From positions 1,241,192 to 1,305,191 of the forward strand of contig NZ_CP009056.1 of assembly GCF_000807275.1 (NCBI RefSeq): a DNA stretch of 64,000 nt, given 5' to 3'. The position numbers and the translations under genes are program-made. This stretch comes from Frischella perrara (lineage in GTDB: Bacteria; Pseudomonadota; Gammaproteobacteria; Enterobacterales; Orbaceae). This document shows, in pieces, positions 26,030-33,804 of this stretch (positions are counted from its first letter, which is position 1; each line of letters opens with the position of its first letter). The notes below the pieces were generated by a model, which was not told the DNA's origin, did not search any database, and saw only the letters and a program-made list of their open reading frames with translations.

Positions 26030-28060
26030 ATGAATTCATTACAAGAGTATGATAAAAAATCAAATATTATTTCAGTTAAAGAATTCGGAGCCGTAGGGGA
26101 TGGGTTACAGGATGACACTTTAGCTATTACTAAGGCAATTGATGAAACGTATAAGAGTGGTGGAATTTTACTATTCCCGAGCGGCACTTATATTATTTCA
26201 TCAGATATTGAATTAAAAAGACAGTTTATTTCCACAGGCGTTGTTTCTTTTAAGGCTCCTGACAATAAAGATCTTTCTCCTAGTGTGGTTTTTTATATTG
26301 GACGTAGAATGAATGTTTCAAATGTAACATTTTATAATCTGGTAGTGAAAATTGCGCCAAAAGATAATGAACAAATCTATACTCCGGTTGAGTTAAACGG
26401 TGTGAATTTTTTACATTCGAGCCTTCAAATTGGTCAATCGCGTACGATAACAAGTGGATATTCTATTCGTTGTTGTAAATTTACTTCGATTAAGAGCCGA
26501 GCATTCAATGGATTAACTGTTCTAAATGCTAATCACGTATTAATCGACAATTGTGAATTTCAAGAGTTCCTAACAGGGATCTATATTGAACCAACAATGT
26601 CATTTGCTGCTACTGAAATTCGTATCCAAAATACCCGTATAACAAATTGTGTCGTTTCTGGTATATCTTTAATTGGTACGAATACAGCAAGACTATCTAA
26701 AATAATTTTAGATAATTTGGTTATTACAGGTTCATTGCGTGATAGGGATATGTTAAAGCATGGCGGGATTAGAGCATACTTTTGTAATGGTCTTATGATT
26801 AATAATATTACAGCCAGTACAATAACAGACACTATAAAATTAGAGGCCTGTACTGATGTAAAAGTTCATAACTCGAATTTAACTTCTAACCAAAGAGCGA
26901 GTAATATTAGGGCAACGGGATGTGTTAATGTTGATTTATTCAATTGTGTATTTGATCGTGGTATTGAAGCAGGTTACGCCGTTATTATTGGTGATGCTAA
27001 TTTCAATGCACAAACAAAAGCAAATACTTATCCAAGTAAATTCTGGCGAATACATGATTGTAGATTTCATTGTATAGCAGTAGGCGTAAAAATTGAATCC
27101 ACTGATAGTATTTCTGTTTTTAATAATAAATTTTACACAGATATTGCAAAAACAAATACAGGATTATTATGGTTTAGTAAGGAAGTAACAAATGGCCAAT
27201 ACTATAACAATGAATTCTATGCCCCTGGAGAAATAAAAACCATTAGAAATGATTCTTCTGCTAACGTAACAAATACTTATAATGAGCAAAAATTAAATAT
27301 AATTAAGCCGTCAAGAAATGATTATATTTCAGAACCAATTATAAAAGAGCGTGATTCAGATCTTAATGATGCAACTTCATACCTTATTGAGTTTCGAGTC
27401 AATGATTACCGAAATATACGACAAGCAGCTGATAACTATGATTTTAAAACACTATCAGACTGGATGAAATCTATTAATAATGCAACCTTAGCATGGAATA
27501 GCAGTGCTTGGCATGTTCCAAGTAAAAAACTTGGTGATATCGTCGTAAATGGGACTGTATATGATACTTATGGCACAGAAAATTTTTGGTGGGCACGTAG
27601 CATGCTTGTTATTGATAGATACAATAGATTAACATGTCGCGATTTTTCAACACCTAGTTATAGTTCCAATAACCCATTAATGATTGCTTCAGCTAGTATT
27701 GCTGAAAATGCATGGCAAACAGCAACATTCCAATCTCCACTTGTTGTAGATGGTGAGGTATATGATCCGCTTCCATATGGATTGGTAACTCATTATGGTT
27801 GGTTTAAAAATTTATCCGCTAGAATGTGTTTAGGACAGAAAAATGATGGAAGTTATATATTGCTTGCGGTTGATGGTAAATCTGGATTTGCTGGTTGTAC
27901 AATGGATCAAATAGCTAGAAAAATGAAAGATCTTGGTTGCATTCATGCATTTAATCTTGATGGAGGTGGTAGCGCATCATTGTGGTACAAAGGAAAAATT
28001 ATAAATAATCCTAGTATAGGTGAAGGAGAAAGGAAAATACCAGCAATCATGTATATTTAA
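26030..28060 (+). CDS. Tailspike-like protein: beta-helix fused to phosphodiester glycosidase (NAGPA) domain
   Basis: 676 aa with a perfect SD (AAGGAG). Residues 13-60 open a pectate-lyase-like right-handed beta-helix (SVKEFGAVGDGLQDDTLAI, IDETYKSGGILLFPSGTYI) that continues to about residue 420 with short N-rich turns. From about residue 500 the protein matches the NAGPA phosphodiester glycosidase family: RSMLVIDRYNRLTCRD, LVTHYGWFKNLSARMCLGQ, and NLDGGGSASLWYKGK at residue 642. That family cleaves sugar phosphodiester bonds. The fusion suggests a phage or tailocin enzyme attacking a phosphodiester-linked surface glycan. It lies between two copies of the late promoter-terminator, so it entered as a cassette. 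No typical tail-attachment domain is obvious at its N-terminus. Confidence 0.8.
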   Translation: MNSLQEYDKKSNIISVKEFGAVGDGLQDDTLAITKAIDETYKSGGILLFPSGTYIISSDIELKRQFISTGVVSFKAPDNKDLSPSVVFYIGRRMNVSNVTFYNLVVKIAPKDNEQIYTPVELNGVNFLHSSLQIGQSRTITSGYSIRCCKFTSIKSRAFNGLTVLNANHVLIDNCEFQEFLTGIYIEPTMSFAATEIRIQNTRITNCVVSGISLIGTNTARLSKIILDNLVITGSLRDRDMLKHGGIRAYFCNGLMINNITASTITDTIKLEACTDVKVHNSNLTSNQRASNIRATGCVNVDLFNCVFDRGIEAGYAVIIGDANFNAQTKANTYPSKFWRIHDCRFHCIAVGVKIESTDSISVFNNKFYTDIAKTNTGLLWFSKEVTNGQYYNNEFYAPGEIKTIRNDSSANVTNTYNEQKLNIIKPSRNDYISEPIIKERDSDLNDATSYLIEFRVNDYRNIRQAADNYDFKTLSDWMKSINNATLAWNSSAWHVPSKKLGDIVVNGTVYDTYGTENFWWARSMLVIDRYNRLTCRDFSTPSYSSNNPLMIASASIAENAWQTATFQSPLVVDGEVYDPLPYGLVTHYGWFKNLSARMCLGQKNDGSYILLAVDGKSGFAGCTMDQIARKMKDLGCIHAFNLDGGGSASLWYKGKIINNPSIGEGERKIPAIMYI

Positions 28061-28185
28061 GCAAAATTGAGGAAAGATTATGAAAAAGGGCAAAAGAAAA
28101 AAATAGTTTGCCCAAGTGAATCCGACTTTAAAAGCTGCATAATTATGGTTGCTTAAAAATAATTTAATAAAAAAACATTAAATAC

Positions 28186-28214
28186 TTGACCGTTTAAACG
28201 TTTAAATATATAAT
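28186..28214 (+). promoter_or_regulatory. pR'-like late promoter, copy 2
   Basis: -35 TTGACC (28186-28191), 17-base spacer with GTTTAAACGTTTAAA, -10 TATAAT (28209-28214). It is nearly consensus and stands directly before the lysis and tail genes, so it is the likely driver of the late operon. Confidence 0.8.
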
Positions 28215-28263
28215 ATGTTAAAAATGCGGTTTTGAACGTAAAAAATACCGCGAAAATTTAAAT

Positions 28264-28289
28264 AAAGCCTCTCATGAGGCTTTTTTCTT
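28264..28289 (+). terminator. tR'-like terminator, copy 2
   Basis: Same hairpin AAAGCCTC-TCAT-GAGGCTTT plus T run as copy 1, about 45 bases after the expected start of transcription. Confidence 0.8.
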
Positions 28290-28566
28290 TTGTTTAAAGA
28301 GTTTTATCGTCTCTACTATAAACTTGACTTTTGACCCTATTCAAATCTATGGCAGTTTGTTTGATTTTAATAAATTGAGAAACTCAAACCTACTAACACC
28401 AAGAGAATTAAGATTTGGATCATCTTCTATTTTTAACTTCTTGCTTTGTTCCAGCTCTATGAGCAATTTGTCATCTTAAAAACTCACTTTGTTTCACTAT
28501 CCCTCAGTATTGCTTTGAGACATGATTAAAATAAACAAAAATGTTATTTTTTTTTAAAAGATCATT

Positions 28567-28655
28567 GGATGGTTTGCTGAGCAGGTTAATGTACTGGTCT
28601 TGAAAATTAGCAAGGGCTAGCACTCTGCGTGAGTACGAATCTCACACATCCACCA
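28567..28655 (+). tRNA. tRNA-Ser(UGA)-like gene, probably degenerate
   Basis: Long-variable-arm form: GGATGGT, D-arm TTGCTGAGCAGG, anticodon stem CTGGT/ATTAG with loop CTTGAAA (anticodon TGA), T-arm GTGAG-TACGAAT-CTCAC, ending A plus CCA. The 3' acceptor strand reads ACATCC where ACCATCC would match the 5' strand, so one base is missing, and two anticodon-stem pairs are G-U. Function is doubtful. Confidence 0.55.
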
Positions 28656-28662
28656 CAATTAT

Positions 28663-28739
28663 ATGAGCTTAGTTTAACGGTATTAAAACGATGGTCTCCA
28701 AAACCATTGATAAGGGTTCAATTCCTTTAGCTCATGCCA
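28663..28739 (+). tRNA. Phage-borne tRNA-Trp(CCA)
   Basis: All four stems pair: acceptor ATGAGCT/AGCTCAT, D-stem GTTT/AAAC, anticodon stem ATGGT/ACCAT with loop CTCCAAA (anticodon CCA), T-stem AAGGG/CCTTT with loop TTCAATT, then G and CCA. It starts with an unusual A1-U72 pair. It sits seven bases after the tRNA-Ser-like gene inside the late transcript. Confidence 0.75.
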
Positions 28740-28743
28740 AATC

Positions 28744-28798
28744 GACAGCAACCTAGAACACTCACTGAAATGACTTGGTCATTAGCTAGTACGCTGTC
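28744..28798 (+). ncRNA. Candidate structured RNA element upstream of holin, copy 3
   Basis: GACAGC (28744-28749) pairs perfectly with GCTGTC (28793-28798). Inside are CTAG/CTAG and the hairpin AATGAC-TTG-GTCATT. Compared with copy 1 (GGTGGC/GCCGCC) the outer stem changed on both strands and kept pairing. It ends about 34 bases before the holin start. Confidence 0.5.
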
Positions 28799-28831
28799 AC
28801 TACTATTAACCGCCTCACAATGGAGGCCTTT

Positions 28832-29155
28832 ATGAAGAAAAAGAAAATGCCTATAAAAGACCCAAACAACATAAATTGGACGGTTGTTATATATTTATTT
28901 TTTATAACATTACTAGGTTCCCTAGCTAGTTATTGCTATCACATTATGAATGGTGATACGTTCCGCATTGGTATGCTATTGGCACAAATATTAGTATCAA
29001 CATTTGCAGGCGCATTAGTTGTGCTAGGCGCCAGTTATTTCAATCTGGATTTTGAGCTAGCAGGTGGTATAGCTGGGTTGGCCGGTTGGTCAGGCGCAAC
29101 ATTGATAAAAGCGTTAGAAGAACGACTAATTAAGAAAGCCAGTGGAAAGGATTAG
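28832..29155 (+). CDS. Phage holin
   Basis: 107 aa from ATG 28832; GGAGG lies five bases upstream, which rules against the in-frame ATG at 28820. There are two clear membrane segments (VVIYLFFITLLGSLASYCYHI and ILVSTFAGALVVLGASYF) plus a third weak glycine-rich one (GGIAGLAGWSGATL) and a charged tail (EERLIKKASGKD). Size, topology and position directly before the lysozyme identify it as the holin that sets lysis time by opening the inner membrane. Confidence 0.82.
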   Translation: MKKKKMPIKDPNNINWTVVIYLFFITLLGSLASYCYHIMNGDTFRIGMLLAQILVSTFAGALVVLGASYFNLDFELAGGIAGLAGWSGATLIKALEERLIKKASGKD

Positions 29156-29158
29156 GAC

Positions 29159-29590
29159 ATGATCATTAGTAAGAATGGTTTAGACTTAATTAAACACTTC
29201 GAATCATTGCAACTAAAAGCCTATAAATGTTCAGCCAATGTATGGACGATTGGCTATGGTCATACGAAGAACGTCAAAGAAGGCGACCGTATATGTGAAG
29301 ATCAAGCTAATTGTTTTTTGATGCAAGATTTATATTCGGTTGAACGGGCAATTATTCGTTTGGTTAAGGTGAAAATTAATCAAAATCAATTTGATGCGTT
29401 ATGTTCATTGATATTTAACATTGGTATTTCAGCATTTAACAAATCTACATTATTAGCCAAGCTTAATACAAGTGATTTCGTTGGAGCATCTAATGAGTTT
29501 AAACGTTGGAACAAAGCAAACGGAATGGTTTTGTGTGGTCTAATTCGTCGTAGACAAGCAGAAGAAGATTTGTTCAATGCTAAGCTCTAA
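29159..29590 (+). CDS. Endolysin, GH24 lysozyme
   Basis: 143 aa. The family signature E-8-(D/C)-5-T is present as Glu15, Cys24 and Thr30 (HFESLQLKAYKCSANVWTIGYGHT), so this is the Cys variant of the catalytic triad. Downstream blocks QFDALCSLIFNIG and RRRQAEEDLF are standard. It hydrolyses the peptidoglycan glycan strand. There is no signal-anchor sequence at the N-terminus, so export should depend on the holin. It follows the holin by three bases and overlaps the Rz gene. Confidence 0.9.
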   Translation: MIISKNGLDLIKHFESLQLKAYKCSANVWTIGYGHTKNVKEGDRICEDQANCFLMQDLYSVERAIIRLVKVKINQNQFDALCSLIFNIGISAFNKSTLLAKLNTSDFVGASNEFKRWNKANGMVLCGLIRRRQAEEDLFNAKL

Positions 29591-29933
29591 TAAATTCTTG
29601 ATGATAAGTGCCATTATTGGCGTTTTATTAATGTGTCTTGTTTATAACCTATGGCAAGACAATAGAGTGGCCCATCAAAAAATCAATGAGTTGTCCGCAA
29701 AGTTACTACAGTTAGAAAATAACGCAATCAAGCAAAACAAAATCATAACAGAGAATGAAAATGCAACGCGTGAATTAGAAAACACATCACAAGAACAGCA
29801 GGAAAAAATCAATGAATTACTTAAAAATAATGATTGTGCTGATCAGCCTGTGCCTGTTTCCATTTCTAACAGCCTGTACAACAGAGCGAAAAGTCTACGT
29901 CAATCAACCGATACCAGCAAACCTGCTAAGTGA
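29577..29933 (+). CDS. i-spanin (Rz-like)
   Basis: 118 aa starting inside the lysozyme gene (14-base overlap). An N-terminal membrane anchor (FLMISAIIGVLLMCLVYNLW) is followed by a long charged coiled coil in the periplasm (KINELSAKLLQLENNAIKQNKI). That is the layout of inner-membrane spanins, which join the outer-membrane spanin to fuse the two membranes in the last step of lysis. The Rz1 partner is nested in another frame. Confidence 0.82.
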   Translation: MLSSNKFLMISAIIGVLLMCLVYNLWQDNRVAHQKINELSAKLLQLENNAIKQNKIITENENATRELENTSQEQQEKINELLKNNDCADQPVPVSISNSLYNRAKSLRQSTDTSKPAK

Positions 29934-30060
29934 TTGCCTCCCCAATATACCGCCTAAAACAATGACCTTTGGTGATAGTGTTAGATATAACGAACATCTA
30001 TTAAATGTTATTGAGATATGTAACCAGGATAAAAAAGCGATTAGGTTAATTAATCAATAA
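29812..30060 (+). CDS. o-spanin (Rz1-like lipoprotein)
   Basis: 82 aa, embedded in the Rz gene in a different frame and running past its end. The signal sequence ends in the lipobox LTAC with Cys22 (MIVLISLCLFPFLTAC). The mature part has prolines near the start (NQPIPANLL, LPNIPPK), as in Rz1 proteins. It is anchored in the outer membrane and pairs with the i-spanin. Confidence 0.85.
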   Translation: MNYLKIMIVLISLCLFPFLTACTTERKVYVNQPIPANLLSDCLPNIPPKTMTFGDSVRYNEHLLNVIEICNQDKKAIRLINQ

Positions 30061-30165
30061 TTATTAATTCTTACTACATAAACTATAAAAATTTGCGTGT
30101 ATAGCAATATAACCAGTTAATGCATATTTTAATCAGCTTGATATCGTCAACAATCAAAGGAAGTT

Positions 30166-30547
30166 GAATGTAAAGGGCGATAAGAAAAAAGCCTTGATTT
30201 ATGAGTTTGGCGTACCGGAAAGAGGGATCCCTAAGCGATCATTCTTGCGCTCTAACGCTTCAAAGTAGTCAGGAAATTTAACGCAGTTAAGTAAACAGCT
30301 ATTAAATGAATCTTTAGCGGGTAATATCTCTCATTATGATGCTTATGCAACGATTGGCTCATATTTTAGGGGAAAATCGTGGATAAAATCACTGACGGTG
30401 ATTTTGAGCATAACACCACAGAAAAACCACAAGACGAAAGTTAGCTACTGTTAGAAATAACATAAGGAGGTCACCCGATGCAAACATACCACTGATTAAC
30501 ACGCGTCAATTACATGCATCCATAACATATGAGGTCAGGAAAAAATG
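30166..30547 (+). pseudogene. Decayed head-tail junction gene (HK97 gp10/Mu gpG-like)
   Basis: Broken frames read YEFGVPERGIPKRSFLRSN, a TAG, then LTQLSKQLLNESLAGNISHYDAYATIGSYFRGKI, and end PLINTRQLHASITYEVRKK. This order is typical of the neck/tail-completion proteins that connect head and tail. Several frame changes and a stop make it dead. DNA from 30061 to 30165 has no recognisable gene. Head, portal and terminase genes that normally stand here are absent. Confidence 0.7.
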
Positions 30548-30871
30548 AAACGTGAATTTATATCACAGGTTCTAAGTGATGCGTTTTTCGCAAATAAAGT
30601 TAATGTTGACGGGTTAGGTGATATCACATGCATTATTCGACCGACCTGTAATGACGATTTGCAAATTCTGTCCGAAAGCGAAAGGTTTAATCCCACAGTT
30701 CGGCTATTTTCTTAAACTGCATTAACTAATGGGATGCTATTTCATTATCACGATATGAAAAACAAAATCATATCTAAATCAATATGGAGTGATTATGGCT
30801 ATTACGACTGTTTGGCAACTCGATATGGAGGAAGTCAGGCGCATGATAGCGGAGATTTTAACGTTACCTGA
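30545..30871 (+). pseudogene. Phage neck/tail-completion gene with internal stop
   Basis: Starts MKREFISQVLSDAFFANKVNVDG and runs to NPTVRLFS, then TAA at 30713-30715. The frame continues TALTNGMLFHYHDMKNKIISKSIWSDYGYYD, so only one codon is altered. It overlaps the next gene's start, as is usual in tail operons. A second broken gene at the head-tail joint, while everything downstream is open. Confidence 0.65.
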
Positions 30872-31289
30872 TGAGCGAGTATTTGATGCTAACAATATGC
30901 AGGATGTTTCGGAACTGGATTATTTTGTTACCGTTTTAAATTCACACCAGTTGGATATCGGTACTGAAATAAAGTTTAACGGTAAGGATGAGGAAGAAAT
31001 CATATCGACATTGAAAGAGGTCAACATCTCGATTAATGCCTACGGTAAAAATTCCTATCAGCTACTGTGTAAATTAACACAATCCATGCGATCAACGTCA
31101 GTTTGGCAACGATTAAAGCGTATGGGTATGGGTTATTTACGATGTTCAGAGATTCGAAGTCTGCCGACTGCTATTGATGGCGGTGAAGAACAACGTGCAG
31201 AGGTTGATCTTATTTTTTCAATTAATTCAATCATTAAAGCCAACGTTAAATGTGGCAAAACAGTAAATTTTAAATTAATACGAGGTTAA
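30795..31289 (+). CDS. Tail terminator/neck protein (LIC_12616-like)
   Basis: 164 aa from ATG 30795, preceded by GGAG; a GTG two codons upstream overlaps the SD. The sequence (TTVWQLDMEEVRRMIAEIL, then SINAYGKNSYQLLCKLTQSM) fits the neck/tail-terminator proteins placed before the DUF3383 sheath in this class of myophage. The family assignment is from memory and moderate. It would cap the tail tube after it reaches full length. It is intact, unlike the two genes upstream. Confidence 0.55.
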   Translation: MAITTVWQLDMEEVRRMIAEILTLPDERVFDANNMQDVSELDYFVTVLNSHQLDIGTEIKFNGKDEEEIISTLKEVNISINAYGKNSYQLLCKLTQSMRSTSVWQRLKRMGMGYLRCSEIRSLPTAIDGGEEQRAEVDLIFSINSIIKANVKCGKTVNFKLIRG

Positions 31290-31291
31290 CA

Positions 31292-32803
31292 ATGAGTTTA
31301 CCAATTAGTCAGGTTGTAGATGTAATTCTACAACAGTCCCCACAAGGCGCACAGAAACGCGATTTAAGCGTTGTGGCAATTTTTACTAATGAAATGTGCG
31401 ACGAGTATAACAACCCTGATTCACGTTATATCGTTGTGTCAGATGCTAATCAAGTTGCATCACTATTCGGTACTAATTCGGATGCATATAGAGCAGCATC
31501 AGCATTATTTTCAGCAAAACCTAAGCCTAAAACGGCGATCATTGCTAGATATGTTCAAGAAACAGTAACGATCCCCGCTACCTATTCTAAAATTAACGGA
31601 TCAGCTTTAGCGATAAGTTATATTCATTTTAAAACCATCACTGATGGCTATTTATCTTTTTATTATGGCTCAGACCAAATCGATATTAGTGGCTTAGATT
31701 TTTCTAAAGTATCGAATATGGATGATGTAACAAAGATCATTAATGCAAAATTAGAGGATCACCAAGTCAAATTTATCTTTGATTCGGTCGGTAGGCGTTT
31801 TATTTTATCGTCTAAAACAGAAGGTAAAGGATCTAATTTTGGTTATGTTTTTAATGCTGAATTAGGTGGTACTTACATCGGTCATTTAACTAACCTAGTT
31901 GACGGTAAATGTACGCTAATTAATGGTGAAGACGCGGCAAGTTATAACAAAGAAACGCCAGCCGAAGCACTGAGTAAATTACAAAATCAATACCAGAATT
32001 GGTACGGTGTTTATTTTGCAAATACGATTAATGACGCTGAATTAATCGAAGCACATGATTGGATCATTGCTCAAGGGGTCGAAAATGCGAAGGTTATGGC
32101 ATTTACTGAGACGCGACCTGCTAACATTGAATACGTTGATACGAATGTACTTAAAACACTTTCTATGCGCAACAGTGGTCGTTTAATGGTTCAATATAAC
32201 AATAAAGGTAATACACATGCTGCTGCGGAATTAATGGGTATTGCATTAACTACAGTTTGGAATGGAATCAATACTGCAAAAACAGTTAAATTTAAACAGC
32301 AAGTTAGCGTAACATCTGACGATAAAATCACCATAAATGAGGCTAACAAATGCCGCCGTTTAGGTATTAACTATTATACCGATTATGCAGGTGTCAATAT
32401 GTTGGCGGAAGGTGTCATGCTAGGTGGTACATTTATTGACGAAACAACCGGATTAGATGCATTTATTAATGCCGTCCAGATTCAAGCTTTCAATACGTTA
32501 CAAGGTCAGCCAACTAAAATTCCTCAAACCGACAGAGGTCAAGAAATTCTCATCAGTTCTATTAAAGTGATAGGTGAGCAGTTTATCGATAATGGCTTTT
32601 TAGGTTCAGGTAAATGGACATTAGGCGATTTGGGTGGCTTGTCTTATGGTGACCAAATCAATGGCTATTATTTTTATTCTGATTCATTTGATACGCAAGA
32701 TATAGCAGACCGTGAAGCACGCAAAATGATGCCAATCAATTGTGCATTAAAACTTGCTGGTGCAGGTCATAGCGTTGATATTATTGTCCAATTTAATCGA
32801 TAA
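31292..32803 (+). CDS. Contractile tail sheath protein (DUF3383 type)
   Basis: 503 aa. The start (MSLPISQVVDVILQQSPQGAQKRDLSVVAIF) and end (DREARKMMPINCALKLAGAGHSVDIIVQF) match the DUF3383 sheath-like family of Bcep781-type myophages. The middle includes the TETRPANIEYVDTNVLKTLS and GRLMVQYNN blocks. This is the protein that contracts to drive the tube through the target envelope, so the particle encoded here is of the contractile type. It is the largest intact structural gene after the tape measure and has an SD before ATG. Confidence 0.85.
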   Translation: MSLPISQVVDVILQQSPQGAQKRDLSVVAIFTNEMCDEYNNPDSRYIVVSDANQVASLFGTNSDAYRAASALFSAKPKPKTAIIARYVQETVTIPATYSKINGSALAISYIHFKTITDGYLSFYYGSDQIDISGLDFSKVSNMDDVTKIINAKLEDHQVKFIFDSVGRRFILSSKTEGKGSNFGYVFNAELGGTYIGHLTNLVDGKCTLINGEDAASYNKETPAEALSKLQNQYQNWYGVYFANTINDAELIEAHDWIIAQGVENAKVMAFTETRPANIEYVDTNVLKTLSMRNSGRLMVQYNNKGNTHAAAELMGIALTTVWNGINTAKTVKFKQQVSVTSDDKITINEANKCRRLGINYYTDYAGVNMLAEGVMLGGTFIDETTGLDAFINAVQIQAFNTLQGQPTKIPQTDRGQEILISSIKVIGEQFIDNGFLGSGKWTLGDLGGLSYGDQINGYYFYSDSFDTQDIADREARKMMPINCALKLAGAGHSVDIIVQFNR

Positions 32804-32812
32804 GGAGGTTAA

Positions 32813-33244
32813 ATGTCTAAATCATTTTCTTTAGAAGATGCAATCGTGACTATTGATGGTGTTGAAATAACAGGTTACGAGAATGCACAAGATTCAATCT
32901 CAATCGCTCCCGCTGGCGATGATGGTAGTATCACCCATGGTATTAATGGGCAAGGTGTTTTTGTCCACTCAAGTAATCGTGGTGCGACTGTTACGATTAA
33001 AACATTACAGCACAGTGAAATTAACGAAACACTCAATAGATTACGTGAGCAACAAATTAATAACCCGACTAATGCAACAGCAAAATTAATTACCTATAAA
33101 GATATGCGTAATGGCGATGAAATTTTATTATCGGGATGTTGGTTTTCCACACCGCCAACTATCAGTCGTGGAACGTCACACAATGGTATGACATGGACAT
33201 TTGTAGCAACTAAAGCAGAAATAAAAATTAAAGGTGGTTTATAA
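32813..33244 (+). CDS. Tail tube protein (DUF3277-like)
   Basis: 143 aa with SD AAGGAGG. The sequence SLEDAIVTIDGVEITGYENAQDSISIAPAGDDGSITHGINGQGVFVHSSNRGATVTI is typical of the DUF3277 tube proteins that follow DUF3383 sheaths. It polymerises into the inner tube surrounded by sheath. The stop codon overlaps the next start (ATAATG). Confidence 0.8.
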   Translation: MSKSFSLEDAIVTIDGVEITGYENAQDSISIAPAGDDGSITHGINGQGVFVHSSNRGATVTIKTLQHSEINETLNRLREQQINNPTNATAKLITYKDMRNGDEILLSGCWFSTPPTISRGTSHNGMTWTFVATKAEIKIKGGL

Positions 33245-33660
33245 TGCAAAACAAAGATTTTATAATTGATGATGTAACCTATACATTCAAACAAGCCGAT
33301 TTTTTCAAAGCCAACAAATATCTTAAAAAATTAACAGCCCTTTTAAAGGGCTGTTTTTCATTGGAAGGTAATCAAACAGGCTTTGATATTGGTCAGCTCG
33401 CATCCAATATTGGTAGTGAAGAATTTGTTGAGATTGAAAAGTTTGTTCTGGATTATGTATCCGCGGTTGATGAAAACGGTAAAACGATTTTATTTCAAAA
33501 TCCTAAAGAACAAGGTGAATTTTTTAATACACATCGAAACCATTATTATCAAATTATTATTGAAGGTCTGAAGTTCCATTTTTTGGGTTTTTTACCAAAT
33601 GGCATATTGTCCAATCTAAGTACGCTCAGCTTGGCGGAAATAACCAAGAAAGCGATATAG
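33244..33660 (+). CDS. Tail assembly chaperone, short (G-like) form
   Basis: 138 aa from the ATG that overlaps the tube stop. Helical and rather acidic (FFKANKYLKKLTALLKGC, VEIEKFVLDYVSAVDENGK). It stands between tube and tape measure, where phages encode a pair of tail assembly chaperones by ribosomal frameshifting. A slippery site lies near its 3' end and the -1 frame is open up to the tape measure start, so this is the non-frameshifted product. Confidence 0.7.
   Translation: MQNKDFIIDDVTYTFKQADFFKANKYLKKLTALLKGCFSLEGNQTGFDIGQLASNIGSEEFVEIEKFVLDYVSAVDENGKTILFQNPKEQGEFFNTHRNHYYQIIIEGLKFHFLGFLPNGILSNLSTLSLAEITKKAI
33588..33594 (+). promoter_or_regulatory. -1 programmed frameshift site T TTT TTA
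   Basis: In the zero frame the codons are GGT TTT TTA CCA, a canonical X-XXY-YYZ heptamer. A -1 slip gives FFTKWHIVQSKYAQLGG and stays open to 33803. Confidence 0.7.
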
Positions 33661-33803
33661 ATTGGTTTCTATGGGGCGTTGTCGTTAATAAATACGCAAC
33701 GCTTCACGAATTGAGGACTGTTTATTCGCTTGATGATGTCATTGATATGCATAACGTCATAGCAGAACTGAAATTAGCCGAAAAACAACAGAGTGAGGCA
33801 TAA
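33594..33803 (+). CDS. Tail assembly chaperone, T-like extension reached by -1 frameshift
   Basis: Open -1 frame without its own start: WHIVQSKYAQLGGNNQESDIDWFLWG, then NKYATLHELRTVYSLDDVIDMHNVIAELKLAEKQQSEA and TAA one base before the tape-measure ATG. About 70 residues are added to the chaperone when ribosomes slip at 33588-33594. In lambda the fused form recruits the tape measure. The good coding character of the extension argues against a simple pseudogene. Confidence 0.65.
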   Translation, partial: TKWHIVQSKYAQLGGNNQESDIDWFLWGVVVNKYATLHELRTVYSLDDVIDMHNVIAELKLAEKQQSEA

Positions 33804-33804
33804 T

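Larger units (their letters stand above)
28129..28415 (+). repeat. Direct repeat, copy 2, of the Q 3' end, late promoter and terminator
   Basis: Begins with AAAAGCTGCATAATTATGG, the last codons of the Q-like gene, and repeats 25053-25340 through promoter, terminator and the following stretch. Between here and 28566 I see only the tail of the minus-strand fragment and AT-rich DNA. Confidence 0.8.
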
